From contig JAUNNH010000013.1 of the NCBI GenBank assembly GCA_030531505.1, forward strand, positions 1 to 64,000: a stretch of 64,000 nucleotides of DNA. Reading direction: 5' to 3'. A program made the translations under genes and the position numbers. This DNA comes from Eubacteriales bacterium (GTDB lineage: Bacteria > Bacillota > Clostridia > Oscillospirales > Oscillospiraceae). The notes below the pieces were generated by a model. The model did not search any database. It was not told the origin of the DNA and was given only the letters and a program-made list of their open reading frames with translations. Numbering within the stretch: position 1 is the first letter of the stretch; every line of letters starts with the position of its first letter. Positions 25,527 through 33,629 of this stretch are shown here, one piece after another.

Positions 25527-25593
25527 CGGGCGGCAAGGCTGAGACCTTTGCTTTTACATACAGGAACGGCGCAGTGCGCCGGTCTTGAGATAT

Positions 25594-25669
25594 CCGGGTG
25601 TAGCGCAGATGGTAGCGCGCTTGAATGGGGTTCAAGAGGCCGCTGGTTCAAATCCAGTCACTCGGACCA
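25594..25669 (+). tRNA. tRNA-Pro (anticodon GGG)
   Basis: A full cloverleaf can be folded: acceptor CCGGGTG/CACTCGG with one G-U pair, D stem GCGC/GCGC, anticodon stem CTTGA/TCAAG with loop ATGGGGT (anticodon GGG, reading CCC/CCU), T stem GCTGG/CCAGT with loop TTCAAAT, discriminator A and an encoded CCA at 25667-25669. It is the left boundary of the esterase locus. Confidence 0.95.
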
Positions 25670-25671
25670 GT

Positions 25672-25708
25672 AAAAAGTTCTGAGATCGAAAGATTTCAGA
25701 GCTTTTTT
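25672..25708 (+). terminator. terminator after tRNA-Pro
   Basis: An imperfect stem (about 25672-25687 with 25692-25707, two G-U pairs) around a GAAA loop, ending in TTTTTT. Confidence 0.75.
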
Positions 25709-25757
25709 CTTTTTATGCGGCATAATAGTTCGTTCTGAAAGAAGAACGCTTATTATT

Positions 25758-25868
25758 ATGAAATTCAAGAGGTTCGTTCTTGTCATTGTTCTTGTAATCA
25801 TCGTTGTTTTCGTTGGATACAGCCATTCAAAAAACAAAGTGATGTTATGGGTTCGGCTTTTTGATTGA
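25758..25868 (+). pseudogene. truncated copy of the MKFKRF membrane-anchored protein gene
   Basis: The 36-codon frame reads MKFKRFVLVIVLVIIVVFVG and then YSHSKNKVML before leaving the homology and stopping at TGA 25866-25868. The first 90 bp (25758-25847) are, by my reading, 86/90 identical to 54572-54661, the start of the intact 184-aa gene on the other side of the esterase locus, and lie in the same orientation. Only the signal-anchor is kept; the extracytoplasmic part is missing. No good ribosome site precedes this copy (the intact one has AGGAGG). The copy begins about 90 bp after tRNA-Pro. Confidence 0.8.
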
Positions 25869-25925
25869 CGCTTTCTGCGCCAGGCGCTGAAACAGTCAAA
25901 ATGCAATAGAATGCCGTAGAAAAAC

Positions 25926-25972
25926 CGGCGGGAGCGAATCCTGAGAATACTTCTCAAAATCCTCTCCCGCCG
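25926..25972 (-). terminator. terminator-like hairpin after the minus-strand esterase operon
   Basis: A 9-bp GC stem (25926-25934 with 25964-25972) encloses a second hairpin (25942-25947 with 25951-25956). On the minus strand it lies 17 bp after the stop of the type-B carboxylesterase and is followed by a short TTTT. Confidence 0.65.
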
Positions 25973-25989
25973 TATTCGTCTTCGTTACT

Positions 25990-27522
25990 TCAGGCTTTGG
26001 GCAGCTTCAGGACGAACTTTGGCGCGACCTCAGCATAACGCTTCATCAGTTCGGCGTCATGCCCTTCCGCGCAGCGGCAGGTCCTGTCGATGATCATGGT
26101 CCAGTCCTTGCCCGGGCGAACCTTCTCCCATTTGGGAAGCAGGCTGATACTGGGATCGCCCGTCCTGACGTAGTTCAGCACCATGCCGCTGAGAATATCG
26201 GCGTATTTCTGCCCGTTTTCGGCGTCGTTCAGAACCAGAACCTTGTCCTCGTTCATAAAGATGAAGGCCACTTCGCCGCCGTGCCAGATAGGAACCCGGC
26301 CATCCTCCGGGACCGTGTAGGCTGCAAGGAACATATACACATCCTCGCAGCCCGCCGCCGCATGCTCGCGGGCGGAGAGGAGCGCTCCGAGACGGCAGCG
26401 GCAGTCCAGATAGGCCAGATCCTGCAGCTCATGATCCGGGTAGGCTTCGCGGAACAAAGCAATGATTTCATCCGAGCTCTCGCCGAGGCTTTCACGGTAA
26501 TAGGCGCGCCAGTCCTCTTCCGACATGGCCGCTTTCTCCTCCGCCGTCAGTTTGCAGAAGGGAAACTCGCCCAGCACCGAGCCATAGAGGATGGGCTTAT
26601 GCTTCGAGAAGGGCTGAAGGCCTGCGATTGCAGGGAAGCCCGGGAAATAGTCGTTGGAGATCGGAGAAACGACAAAGGGATTGGCGACCTTCCAGCAGGC
26701 GTCCACCAAGGCGCTGTAGGGGATCTCATAAATCTTGTCGATGTTCTCTTTGGTGATTCCGAGCTCATCCAAAATGGCCTTGGCAGTCCTGCGGCTGTTT
26801 TCCCGTGTATCACTGGGGGACCCAAAGCCTGCGGCCCGCGCGCCGCTGAGGCAGATACCGCGCTGAAACCAGGGGGCGGCCTCCTCGATCTGGTACAGGC
26901 ACTGCACCTTCCCGCCGCCGCCGGAGTGGCCGCAGATCGTCACATTCTCCGGATCGCCGCCGAAGGCTGAGATGTTCTCATGGATCCACTTCATCGCCAT
27001 CACCAGATCGCAGAGCCCGGCGTTGCCGCTGTTCCAGAACTCCTCGCCGTAGTCTTCGAGGTTCAGGAAGCCGGCGATGTTCAGCCGGTGGTTGATGGAG
27101 ACGAAAACCACATCGCCATAGTGCGCCATACGAAAGCCGTCAAAGGAGATCTCCTCAAAGGCGTTGCCGCCGAAAAAGCCGCCGCCGTGGATCCAGACAA
27201 AGACCGGCTTTTTCTCACCGTCTTTTGTCTTGGGGGCCCAGATGTTCAAATTCTGGCAGTCCTCGCTCTGCTTTTCCAGCATGTGGAGCCCTCGGTAATA
27301 GAAAAACGGTTTGACCTCCATGGCCTGCATGGCCACCGGCCCGTGCTGATAGGCGTTTTTCACGCCCTCCCAGGGCGCAGGCTCCTCGGGCATGTGGAAG
27401 CGCCTGGCATGGGCATATTCAATTCCCATGAAGATATTCACTTCACCGTAGGTGACACCGCGAAGCTTTCCCTTGCTGGTCTCGACAATGGGTCGCTTAT
27501 CCTCAAATACAAACGGATTCAT
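25990..27522 (-). CDS. type-B carboxylesterase (alpha/beta hydrolase), cytoplasmic
   Basis: The 510-aa protein has the carboxylesterase type-B layout: SKGKLRGVTYGEVNIFMGIEYA at the N-terminus (first part), QNLNIWAPK, the oxyanion hole VWIHGGGFFGGN (about residue 110), the nucleophile elbow GHSGGGGKV (about residue 200, replacing the usual GESAGG) and a late catalytic histidine in PIWHGGEVAFIF (about 405). There is no signal peptide, unlike many secreted type-B esterases. It hydrolyses carboxylic esters; the substrate is unknown. It overlaps the SGNH esterase gene before it by 4 bp. A paralogue of the same design is at 46538. Confidence 0.85.
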   Translation of the reverse strand: MNPFVFEDKRPIVETSKGKLRGVTYGEVNIFMGIEYAHARRFHMPEEPAPWEGVKNAYQHGPVAMQAMEVKPFFYYRGLHMLEKQSEDCQNLNIWAPKTKDGEKKPVFVWIHGGGFFGGNAFEEISFDGFRMAHYGDVVFVSINHRLNIAGFLNLEDYGEEFWNSGNAGLCDLVMAMKWIHENISAFGGDPENVTICGHSGGGGKVQCLYQIEEAAPWFQRGICLSGARAAGFGSPSDTRENSRRTAKAILDELGITKENIDKIYEIPYSALVDACWKVANPFVVSPISNDYFPGFPAIAGLQPFSKHKPILYGSVLGEFPFCKLTAEEKAAMSEEDWRAYYRESLGESSDEIIALFREAYPDHELQDLAYLDCRCRLGALLSAREHAAAGCEDVYMFLAAYTVPEDGRVPIWHGGEVAFIFMNEDKVLVLNDAENGQKYADILSGMVLNYVRTGDPSISLLPKWEKVRPGKDWTMIIDRTCRCAEGHDAELMKRYAEVAPKFVLKLPKA

Positions 27523-28622
27523 TTTGCTTCTCCTTCCAGTATGCCCCGCAGTAACTCTGCCAGTTCTCCGGCCATCTTGACATGGGTTTCCAGCGAGGGG
27601 TGTCCGTCAGCCCCGGCTCCGTCCAGCGGATGCATGGGCTGGAAGCGCAGCAGATGCACGCGCCCGTCGCCTGTTTCACGCCGATACCGCTCCACCGCGC
27701 CGGCGATATCATGATACAGATAGTAGTTCATGCTGCCCAGTGCGCAGATGATATGGGTATGAGGCCCGTTAAGGCGGCGGATTTCTTCCAGAAAAGCCCG
27801 ATACGCTGCGGGAAAGCGCTCCAGTTCATCTGCTTTGGGAGAAAACTGGATCGCATAACAGTCGTTTGTGCCCAGATTCACGACGACAGCGTCGCTGGGA
27901 TGGGCAGCAAAATCCCATTTCTCCGGCTTCAGGTCAAGCCTCTCCTGTCCGGCGCGGTCGGTGTAGGCATAGAGATCTTCCATTGCGAAGGGAAGCTGCC
28001 AGCCTGCGTGACGGACGCTGGTAATACCGGAGACGCTGACACAGCTCCAGTCATAGTCCAGACTGCGGGCGGCTATGGCGCCGTAGGCCTGCCAGCCGTC
28101 CTCGTCCGCGGAGTAGAAATGCCGCGCAGGATCCTTGACCAGATTGCCGTAACCGCAGGTGATGGAATCGCCCACGATCTCGATGTGCTTCGACGCTTTC
28201 GGCTCCACCGGCAAAAAATCGCCCTCGGCGGTGAAGGCTGAAACGCCGAGAAAAGTCTTGTAGTTCTCGGTGCGCTTCACCAGGCGAATGCGGTGCGTCT
28301 CCGGCTCGGTGCTCTGATAGAGGAGCCATGTCTCGTTGGGGGAGGCGACCTCAAACTTGCGTATGGGCGTGTCCATATCGTCCAGAAACACGGCCAGCCA
28401 GGGCCAGGTCGGGCGTGTCGTGACGTTGGGATCGGTGGGCATGCCCTCAAATTCCTGCCCGCAGACGGCGCGCAGGCTGACATTCAGGTGCGTGCCGCGG
28501 AAGATGAACTCGACCGTCGAGCAGCTCCAGTTGAAATAGAGGATATCCTCCCGTGCGTCGCGGAATGTACGCCCGTGCACGGAAAGGCGATCGGACAGCT
28601 CAGATATGGAATAGCGTTTCAT
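27519..28622 (-). CDS. CE2-like SGNH esterase (acetyl xylan/oligosaccharide esterase type)
   Basis: The 367-aa protein has an N-terminal beta-sandwich (about residues 1-145) and a C-terminal SGNH hydrolase domain, the two-domain plan of carbohydrate esterase family 2. Block I is EIVGDSITCGYGN with the nucleophilic serine (about residue 152), a VVNLGTND block holds the Asn, and DGHPSLETH near residue 345 gives the catalytic histidine. CE2 enzymes remove acetyl groups, often from the 6-position of hexoses. No signal peptide is present. It is sandwiched between an MFS gene (1-bp gap) and a type-B carboxylesterase (4-bp overlap). Confidence 0.85.
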   Translation of the reverse strand: MKRYSISELSDRLSVHGRTFRDAREDILYFNWSCSTVEFIFRGTHLNVSLRAVCGQEFEGMPTDPNVTTRPTWPWLAVFLDDMDTPIRKFEVASPNETWLLYQSTEPETHRIRLVKRTENYKTFLGVSAFTAEGDFLPVEPKASKHIEIVGDSITCGYGNLVKDPARHFYSADEDGWQAYGAIAARSLDYDWSCVSVSGITSVRHAGWQLPFAMEDLYAYTDRAGQERLDLKPEKWDFAAHPSDAVVVNLGTNDCYAIQFSPKADELERFPAAYRAFLEEIRRLNGPHTHIICALGSMNYYLYHDIAGAVERYRRETGDGRVHLLRFQPMHPLDGAGADGHPSLETHVKMAGELAELLRGILEGEAK

Positions 28623-28623
28623 C

Positions 28624-29811
28624 TTACCTGATGTTCTCCTTTTTCACAAAGAAGTAGAAATACACCATCAAAGCCAGCATCAGACCGGCGCACAGGAAGA
28701 ACATGGCCTGATAGCCCGCGAGCCCGGCGATGCGCGCAAGGATCGCGCCGCCGACCATCGGGCCGACGCCCTGGCCAACGTCGCCGCCGAGGAAGTAGGT
28801 GCTGGTGGCGACGCCGCTGCGGTCGCGGCCGACGCGGTTGATACAGCCGGCCTGCAGGGAGGGCTGGGCGGCACCCTGGCCGAGCGCGCGGAGAATGCCG
28901 GAGGCGATAATGGCCGGGAGCGTGGTGCAGTAGGCCAGCATGATGAGAGAGGCAGCGCACATCAGCATGCCGGGGAAGACCGTGTATCGCAGACCCTTCG
29001 TATCCATGAGCTTGCCGGAGATCGGACGAACCAGGAAGACTGCGACGGCATAGATGGTGAAGTAAAGACTGACCTTCGCGATGCCGAAGTGATCGGCGAA
29101 CATGACGAGGTAGCCGTTGATGATGCCGTTGGTGAAGGAAAAGGTGGAGTACGGCAGGGTAAAGGGCAGAGCCTTGACGTCAAAGATATCGCTGAAGACG
29201 ATACCCTTCCTGCTGTTGTTGACAGGCAGGTTTATCTTCAGCATAAAGACCAGCATCACGCCCGCGAGGATACACATGCCCGCCGCGGCAAGAAAGGTCG
29301 TGGACATATCGAAGGCTTCCGCGATCTCAATGCCGACGGCCGGGGCGCAGGCCGAGCCGATGAGCTGACTGATGCCCATATAGCCGATGCCCTCGGCGGT
29401 GCGGTTCGTCGGGATGAAGCGTACCGCCGCGGCCATCTGCACGGTGCCGTTGATGGAGAAGCCGACACCGTTGATGATGCGGAAGACGATCATCATCGGC
29501 ATGCTGGAGCTCCAGGCAAAGCCAACCAGGCCGATGGCCATCAGGACGTTGCTGACGATGAGCAGCCAGATGTTGTTGAGGCGGTCGGCCATCAGACCGC
29601 AGAAGGGACGGCAGACCAGACTGGTAATCGAGAACATCCCCACGACGAAGCCGGCGAAGGCGATCGTCGCGCCGAGACTCACCAGATACTTGGACATGAT
29701 AGTGGCGACCATATAGAAAGAGAAGGAACTGAGGGTGCTCACCGTGAGGATGAGGATATAGGAGGCGTTCCAGAGCTTGTCCGGAGTCTGAAAAACGTTT
29801 GTCTGATTCAC
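28624..29811 (-). CDS. MFS transporter
   Basis: The 395-aa protein has 12 predicted membrane helices and the MFS loop CRPFCGLMADRLNNIWLL after helix 2, with a second-half counterpart VRPISGKLMDTKG. The start is GTG with AAAGGA upstream. It is the first gene of a minus-strand set (MFS, CE2-like, type-B esterase) read through from the binding-protein gene past a terminator. It may import a second substrate or export a product such as the free acid released by the esterases; direction cannot be read from sequence. Confidence 0.85.
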   Translation of the reverse strand: MNQTNVFQTPDKLWNASYILILTVSTLSSFSFYMVATIMSKYLVSLGATIAFAGFVVGMFSITSLVCRPFCGLMADRLNNIWLLIVSNVLMAIGLVGFAWSSSMPMMIVFRIINGVGFSINGTVQMAAAVRFIPTNRTAEGIGYMGISQLIGSACAPAVGIEIAEAFDMSTTFLAAAGMCILAGVMLVFMLKINLPVNNSRKGIVFSDIFDVKALPFTLPYSTFSFTNGIINGYLVMFADHFGIAKVSLYFTIYAVAVFLVRPISGKLMDTKGLRYTVFPGMLMCAASLIMLAYCTTLPAIIASGILRALGQGAAQPSLQAGCINRVGRDRSGVATSTYFLGGDVGQGVGPMVGGAILARIAGLAGYQAMFFLCAGLMLALMVYFYFFVKKENIR

Positions 29812-29846
29812 GGCTGTGTCCTTTCCGCGAAAGCTTCTATTTCTCT

Positions 29847-29873
29847 AAAAAAGGGGGGCACCGGAGTGCCCCC
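29847..29873 (-). terminator. partial terminator behind the binding-protein gene
   Basis: On the minus strand a GGGGGCAC/GTGCCCCC stem (29854-29861 with 29866-29873) is followed by CTTTTTT. Placed 23 bp after the binding-protein stop, it probably makes the binding protein more abundant than the MFS-esterase genes downstream. Confidence 0.85.
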
Positions 29874-29896
29874 ATAAACTGTGACGGGATAAGGGA

Positions 29897-31381
29897 TCAA
29901 CCCTTTGCGGCGAGCCAGGCGTCGAGCTGAGCCTGTTTCGCGGCGATGACGTCGTCGATGCCGGCGTCGTGCAGGGCCTGCTGGAAGACGGGCAGATAGG
30001 AATCGATATCGACCTCACCGTTGATGAGAGGCAGATAGTACTGGGCGCAGACGTTGCCGCAGGCGGTTACCTGGTCAGCTACATCCGTAGCGTCAAACAC
30101 GAAGCCGAGCGCGAGAGAGGGATGGGATACCTTGTTGGAGTCGAGGAGGAGCTGCCAGTAATCGAGGGGCTGATAATCCCAAGCAGCGCAGCCGGAGCAG
30201 TTGGGGAAGCTGTAAGAGGAGCCAAGACCGATCCAGCCGCAGTTGGTCATATCCTTGCCCTCGGGGAAGGAGATGGTACCATTATCATTGATGACATAGT
30301 TGCGGCCTTCAATACCGTTGGCAAGGAGATTGCAGAGCTCAGGCTCAGTGTAGAAAGCGGCCAGCACGTCCATTGCGAGCTCCTGCTGCTTGCAGAAGCT
30401 GGTGATGTGCCAGAGATAGGTCTGGATGTTGGAGGTGGTGATCAGGCGGTCGGAAATGTTGGTGCCGGCGAGGTCGCCGCCGTAATTCTGCTGGATATGC
30501 GCTTCATAAATCGACTCATCCGCGTCAAAGCCATAGCCGGGCGTGCCGGAGCAGAGGCCGAACTGAAGGCTCGCGAGGGTCGGGTTGGTGTTGGACATCG
30601 GATCGGGCACGATCAGGTCGTTCTCGGCCCAGATGCGGACCTGCTCCATGAAGTTCAGGAAGTAGTCGGACTCATAGTAGTTCTCGACGGTGGTGCTGTT
30701 CACGGGATCGGTCAGTACGCCGAGGAAGTTGTTGTTGTCACCCAGAGTGTCAATGTCTTTCGGGATGTAGTAGGGCTCCACAGCGCCGGGGATGTAGTAG
30801 TGGGTCGGGTTGGCTTCCTTCATCTTGAGCATGGCCTCGGTCGCGTCGTTGAGGGTGTTGACCTGGCTCCAGTCGATGCCGGCGGCGTCAGAGTCTTCCT
30901 TCATGCAGAGGTAGAGCATCGGGGAGGAGTAGGCGCCGACGGTGGGCAGGGCGTAGAAGCGGCCGTTGACCTTGCAGGCCTCGAGCACCTCGGGCATGTC
31001 CTCCCAGAGCGCAAGGACCTCGGGATGCGCCGCGAGCAGATCGGTGATGTCAGCGAGCTGACCGTTGGCCGTCAGGGTGCTCAGCGGCATGTACCAGAAG
31101 GAGGAGAAGATGTCGATGGAGTCCTTGCCGCCGGTCAGCAGGAGGTTGAACTGCTGCTGCATGTTGGAGAAGTCGATGGCGACGAGGTCGATCTCACAGC
31201 CGCACTTCTCGCGGAGGATCTCGTTCATCGCTTCCTCCACAAGCGGCTCGTCGGGCGTGGCGAACATATGGGTGTACGCGAAACGGACAACGGGATAGTT
31301 GTCGGCCGCAAAAGCGGTTCCGGCGCCAGCCACGGCGAAGACCATGGTCAGGACCAGAAGGAGGGCAAGAATACGTTTCAT
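29897..31381 (-). CDS. ABC transporter extracellular solute-binding protein (CUT1/LplA-like)
   Basis: The 494-aa protein has a Sec signal peptide (KRILALLLVLTMVFAVAGAG, cleavage probably after AFA at about residue 25) and a long binding-protein fold with many aromatic residues and a tail like the DUF3502 C-terminal domain of LplA-type oligosaccharide binders. No lipobox cysteine is seen, although binding proteins of Gram-positive bacteria are normally lipidated; either the signal stays uncleaved or another retention mode is used. It faces the permease genes across a shared regulatory region and is the first gene of the minus-strand transcript. Confidence 0.85.
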   Translation of the reverse strand: MKRILALLLVLTMVFAVAGAGTAFAADNYPVVRFAYTHMFATPDEPLVEEAMNEILREKCGCEIDLVAIDFSNMQQQFNLLLTGGKDSIDIFSSFWYMPLSTLTANGQLADITDLLAAHPEVLALWEDMPEVLEACKVNGRFYALPTVGAYSSPMLYLCMKEDSDAAGIDWSQVNTLNDATEAMLKMKEANPTHYYIPGAVEPYYIPKDIDTLGDNNNFLGVLTDPVNSTTVENYYESDYFLNFMEQVRIWAENDLIVPDPMSNTNPTLASLQFGLCSGTPGYGFDADESIYEAHIQQNYGGDLAGTNISDRLITTSNIQTYLWHITSFCKQQELAMDVLAAFYTEPELCNLLANGIEGRNYVINDNGTISFPEGKDMTNCGWIGLGSSYSFPNCSGCAAWDYQPLDYWQLLLDSNKVSHPSLALGFVFDATDVADQVTACGNVCAQYYLPLINGEVDIDSYLPVFQQALHDAGIDDVIAAKQAQLDAWLAAKG

Positions 31382-31451
31382 GTTGTGTCTCCTCTTTCAT
31401 TAAAAATGTGTTGTGGATGCGCGGAGACGCTCCGTGCATCCCGGCACTGTT

Positions 31452-31627
31452 ATGGTAGCAGATCGCGGGGGCCTTTCGCTATCATTTTTCTGACGGATAT
31501 TATCAGTTTTCTGTGAAGCTGTTCCAAATCCGGGCAGCACAGCACGCCGGTTTTCGTCATCATGCCAGAAAGATGACAATTCCCGTCAGAAATTTGATAG
31601 CGCCGCGCCGGGCGCTTCTGATAGGAT
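31452..31627. promoter_or_regulatory. divergent promoter region with four AraC/YesN-type half-sites in mirror symmetry
   Basis: Half-sites ATCATTTTTCTG (31481-31492) and ATCAGTTTTCTG (31502-31513) are direct repeats 21 bp apart. On the opposite strand CAGAAAGATGAC (31566-31577) and CAGAAATTTGAT (31587-31598) are the same motif inverted, again 21 bp apart. The outer half-sites each lie 23 bp from a TAnnAT-type -10: TACCAT on the minus strand (31457-31452) toward the binding protein, TAGGAT on the plus strand (31622-31627) toward the permeases. Neither promoter has a good -35, as expected for an activator-dependent promoter. The likely binder is the YesN-type regulator at 52154. Confidence 0.6.
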
Positions 31628-31680
31628 ATAGACAGAGTAATCCGGCCCGTGCTGCCGGAGGAACGCTTGGAGGGAAAACC

Positions 31681-32658
31681 ATGTCAACCATGCAAAGCGC
31701 CGTCAAAGCTCCCATGACGGATCTGGAAAAGCAGCGCAGGAAAGCGAAGCGCAAAAAGCTCTTTATTCAATTTCTGCCGCTGTACATCATGCTGATCCCT
31801 GGTCTTGTTTATCTGATCCTGAACAACTACCTCCCCATGGCGGGCCTTGTGATCGCATTTAAGAAGATCGACTACTCCAAGGGCATTTTCGCGAGCCCCT
31901 GGGTCGGCTTCAAGAACTTTACCTATCTGTTCAACAATCCAGACGCGCTCAAGGCAATGCGCAACACCGTGCTGTATAACCTTACGTTCATCATCCTGGG
32001 CAACATCATGGCCATTACCGTGGCCATCGCGCTTGACACCGTGAAGAAGAAATTCCTCAAGAACTTCAGCCAGGTCATCATCCTGCTGCCCTATCTGCTC
32101 AGCACCGTTATCGTCAGCTACATTGTCTATGCCTTCCTCAATCCCACCAACGGCTTCATGAACAACACCATCTTGAAGGCCTTCGACGTGGCAAAGATCA
32201 AATGGTACAATGAGCCGAAGTACTGGCCCTATATCCTGACCATTGTGTATCTCTGGATGAGCACCGGCTACAGCTCTATCCTCTATTACTCCACCATCAT
32301 CGGTATTGACAAATCGCTCTACGAGGCCGCCGTGACGGACGGCGCGACCACCTGGGATCAGATCGTCCATGTGACGCTGCCCGGCCTCAAGTACACGATC
32401 ATCACCCTCGTGCTGCTGGCTGTCGGCCGCATCTGCTTCTCCGATTTCGGTCTGTTCTATCAGATCCCACAGCACAGCGGACTCTTGTATGAGACGACGC
32501 AGACCATCGATACCTTCGTCTACCGAGCGCTGCTGGAACTCAACGACGTGGGGCGCTCTTCCGCCGCTGGCTTCCTTCAGTCCATCCTCGGCTTTATCCT
32601 TGTCTTCCTGGCCAACATGCTTGTCTCCAAGATCGACAAGCAAAGCGCGCTGTTCTAA
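31681..32658 (+). CDS. ABC transporter permease, CUT1/LplB type
   Basis: The ATG at 31681 follows GGAGGGAAAA. The 325-aa protein has six membrane spans and the permease EAA loop YEAAVTDGATTWDQIVHVTLPG near residue 220 (shown in part), typical of sugar permeases of the LplB/YtcP group. It pairs with the next permease. The ATP-hydrolysing subunit is missing from the locus; CUT1 systems in Firmicutes commonly share one MsmX-type ATPase coded elsewhere. First gene of the large plus-strand esterase operon. Confidence 0.9.
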   Translation: MSTMQSAVKAPMTDLEKQRRKAKRKKLFIQFLPLYIMLIPGLVYLILNNYLPMAGLVIAFKKIDYSKGIFASPWVGFKNFTYLFNNPDALKAMRNTVLYNLTFIILGNIMAITVAIALDTVKKKFLKNFSQVIILLPYLLSTVIVSYIVYAFLNPTNGFMNNTILKAFDVAKIKWYNEPKYWPYILTIVYLWMSTGYSSILYYSTIIGIDKSLYEAAVTDGATTWDQIVHVTLPGLKYTIITLVLLAVGRICFSDFGLFYQIPQHSGLLYETTQTIDTFVYRALLELNDVGRSSAAGFLQSILGFILVFLANMLVSKIDKQSALF

Positions 32659-32672
32659 GGGGGTGCCGTTCC

Positions 32673-33554
32673 ATGATTAGTACAAGCAAAGGTTTCACTG
32701 TTTTCGTGTATGTGTTTCTGATTTTCCTGATCCTCTGCTGTGTCATCCCTTTCTGGCTGCTGATCGCGAGTTCTCTGACCTCTGAGACCACCCTGCTGCA
32801 GAACGGTTATTCTCTTGTGCCGCGTGAATTCAGTCTCTCCGCTTATAAGTATCTCTGGACGGCGAAGGAGTCCATCGGCCGCGCTTATCTGATGAGCGTG
32901 CTGATCTCCGCAGTCGGCGTGAGCGCGAACGTGCTCATGTGTATCCTTTTCGCCTATCCTCTCTCCCGTCAGGACCTGCCCGGCCGCAGCGTGTTCTCCT
33001 TCCTGCTTTTCTTCACGATGCTCTTTAACGGCGGCCTTGTGCCGACTTACCTGGTGTATACCAATATCGTCAACGTTAAGGACAGCTTCTGGGGTCTCGT
33101 CGTGCCCTATCTTCTGTTTAACCCCTTCATGGTTATCATGATGCGCACCTACTTTACCTCCAGCATCCCGGGCGAGGTTCTTGAGGCCGCGAAGATCGAC
33201 GGTGCGAACGAAGTGCGCTGCCTCACGAGCATCGTCGTGCCCATGTCCAAACCCATTATCGCGACTGTCGGCCTCATGACTCTGATCGCCTACTGGAACA
33301 ACTGGACCAACGGCATCTACTTCCTGACCACCCGTACCGAACTCTACGGCATCCAGAACTACCTCAACGACGTCATGAACAAAGCGACTTTCCTTCAGAA
33401 CCATTCCAACGGCATGATCAACGCCCGCGATATTCCGAATGTCAGCGTGCGCATGGCCATCGCCGTCGTCGCGGTCATCCCCCTGCTGGTGCTCTATCCC
33501 TTCTTCCAGAAGTACTTTGTCAAGGGCGTGACCCTCGGCTCAGTCAAGGGCTGA
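32673..33554 (+). CDS. ABC transporter permease, CUT1/LplC (YtcP) type
   Basis: The 293-aa protein has six membrane spans and the EAA loop EVLEAAKIDGANEVRCLTSI near residue 170. Its ATG lies 14 bp after the first permease stop, behind AAGGGGG. With the permease before it and the binding protein on the other strand it would form the importer of the locus. Confidence 0.9.
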   Translation: MISTSKGFTVFVYVFLIFLILCCVIPFWLLIASSLTSETTLLQNGYSLVPREFSLSAYKYLWTAKESIGRAYLMSVLISAVGVSANVLMCILFAYPLSRQDLPGRSVFSFLLFFTMLFNGGLVPTYLVYTNIVNVKDSFWGLVVPYLLFNPFMVIMMRTYFTSSIPGEVLEAAKIDGANEVRCLTSIVVPMSKPIIATVGLMTLIAYWNNWTNGIYFLTTRTELYGIQNYLNDVMNKATFLQNHSNGMINARDIPNVSVRMAIAVVAVIPLLVLYPFFQKYFVKGVTLGSVKG

Positions 33555-33576
33555 TCCACATTTCGACGTGCTGTAC

Positions 33577-33608
33577 AGCCGACGCTTTCCCCCAGGAAAG
33601 CGTCGGCT
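33577..33608 (+). promoter_or_regulatory. strong intercistronic hairpin between importer and esterase genes
   Basis: A perfect 14-bp GC-rich stem (33577-33590 with 33595-33608), loop CCCA, lies 22 bp after the second permease stop. No T run follows, so it is less likely a terminator than an mRNA-processing or 3'-stabilising element that would set importer and esterase expression apart. Confidence 0.6.
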
Positions 33609-33629
33609 TGTGCCAAAAGGGAGGTTGTC

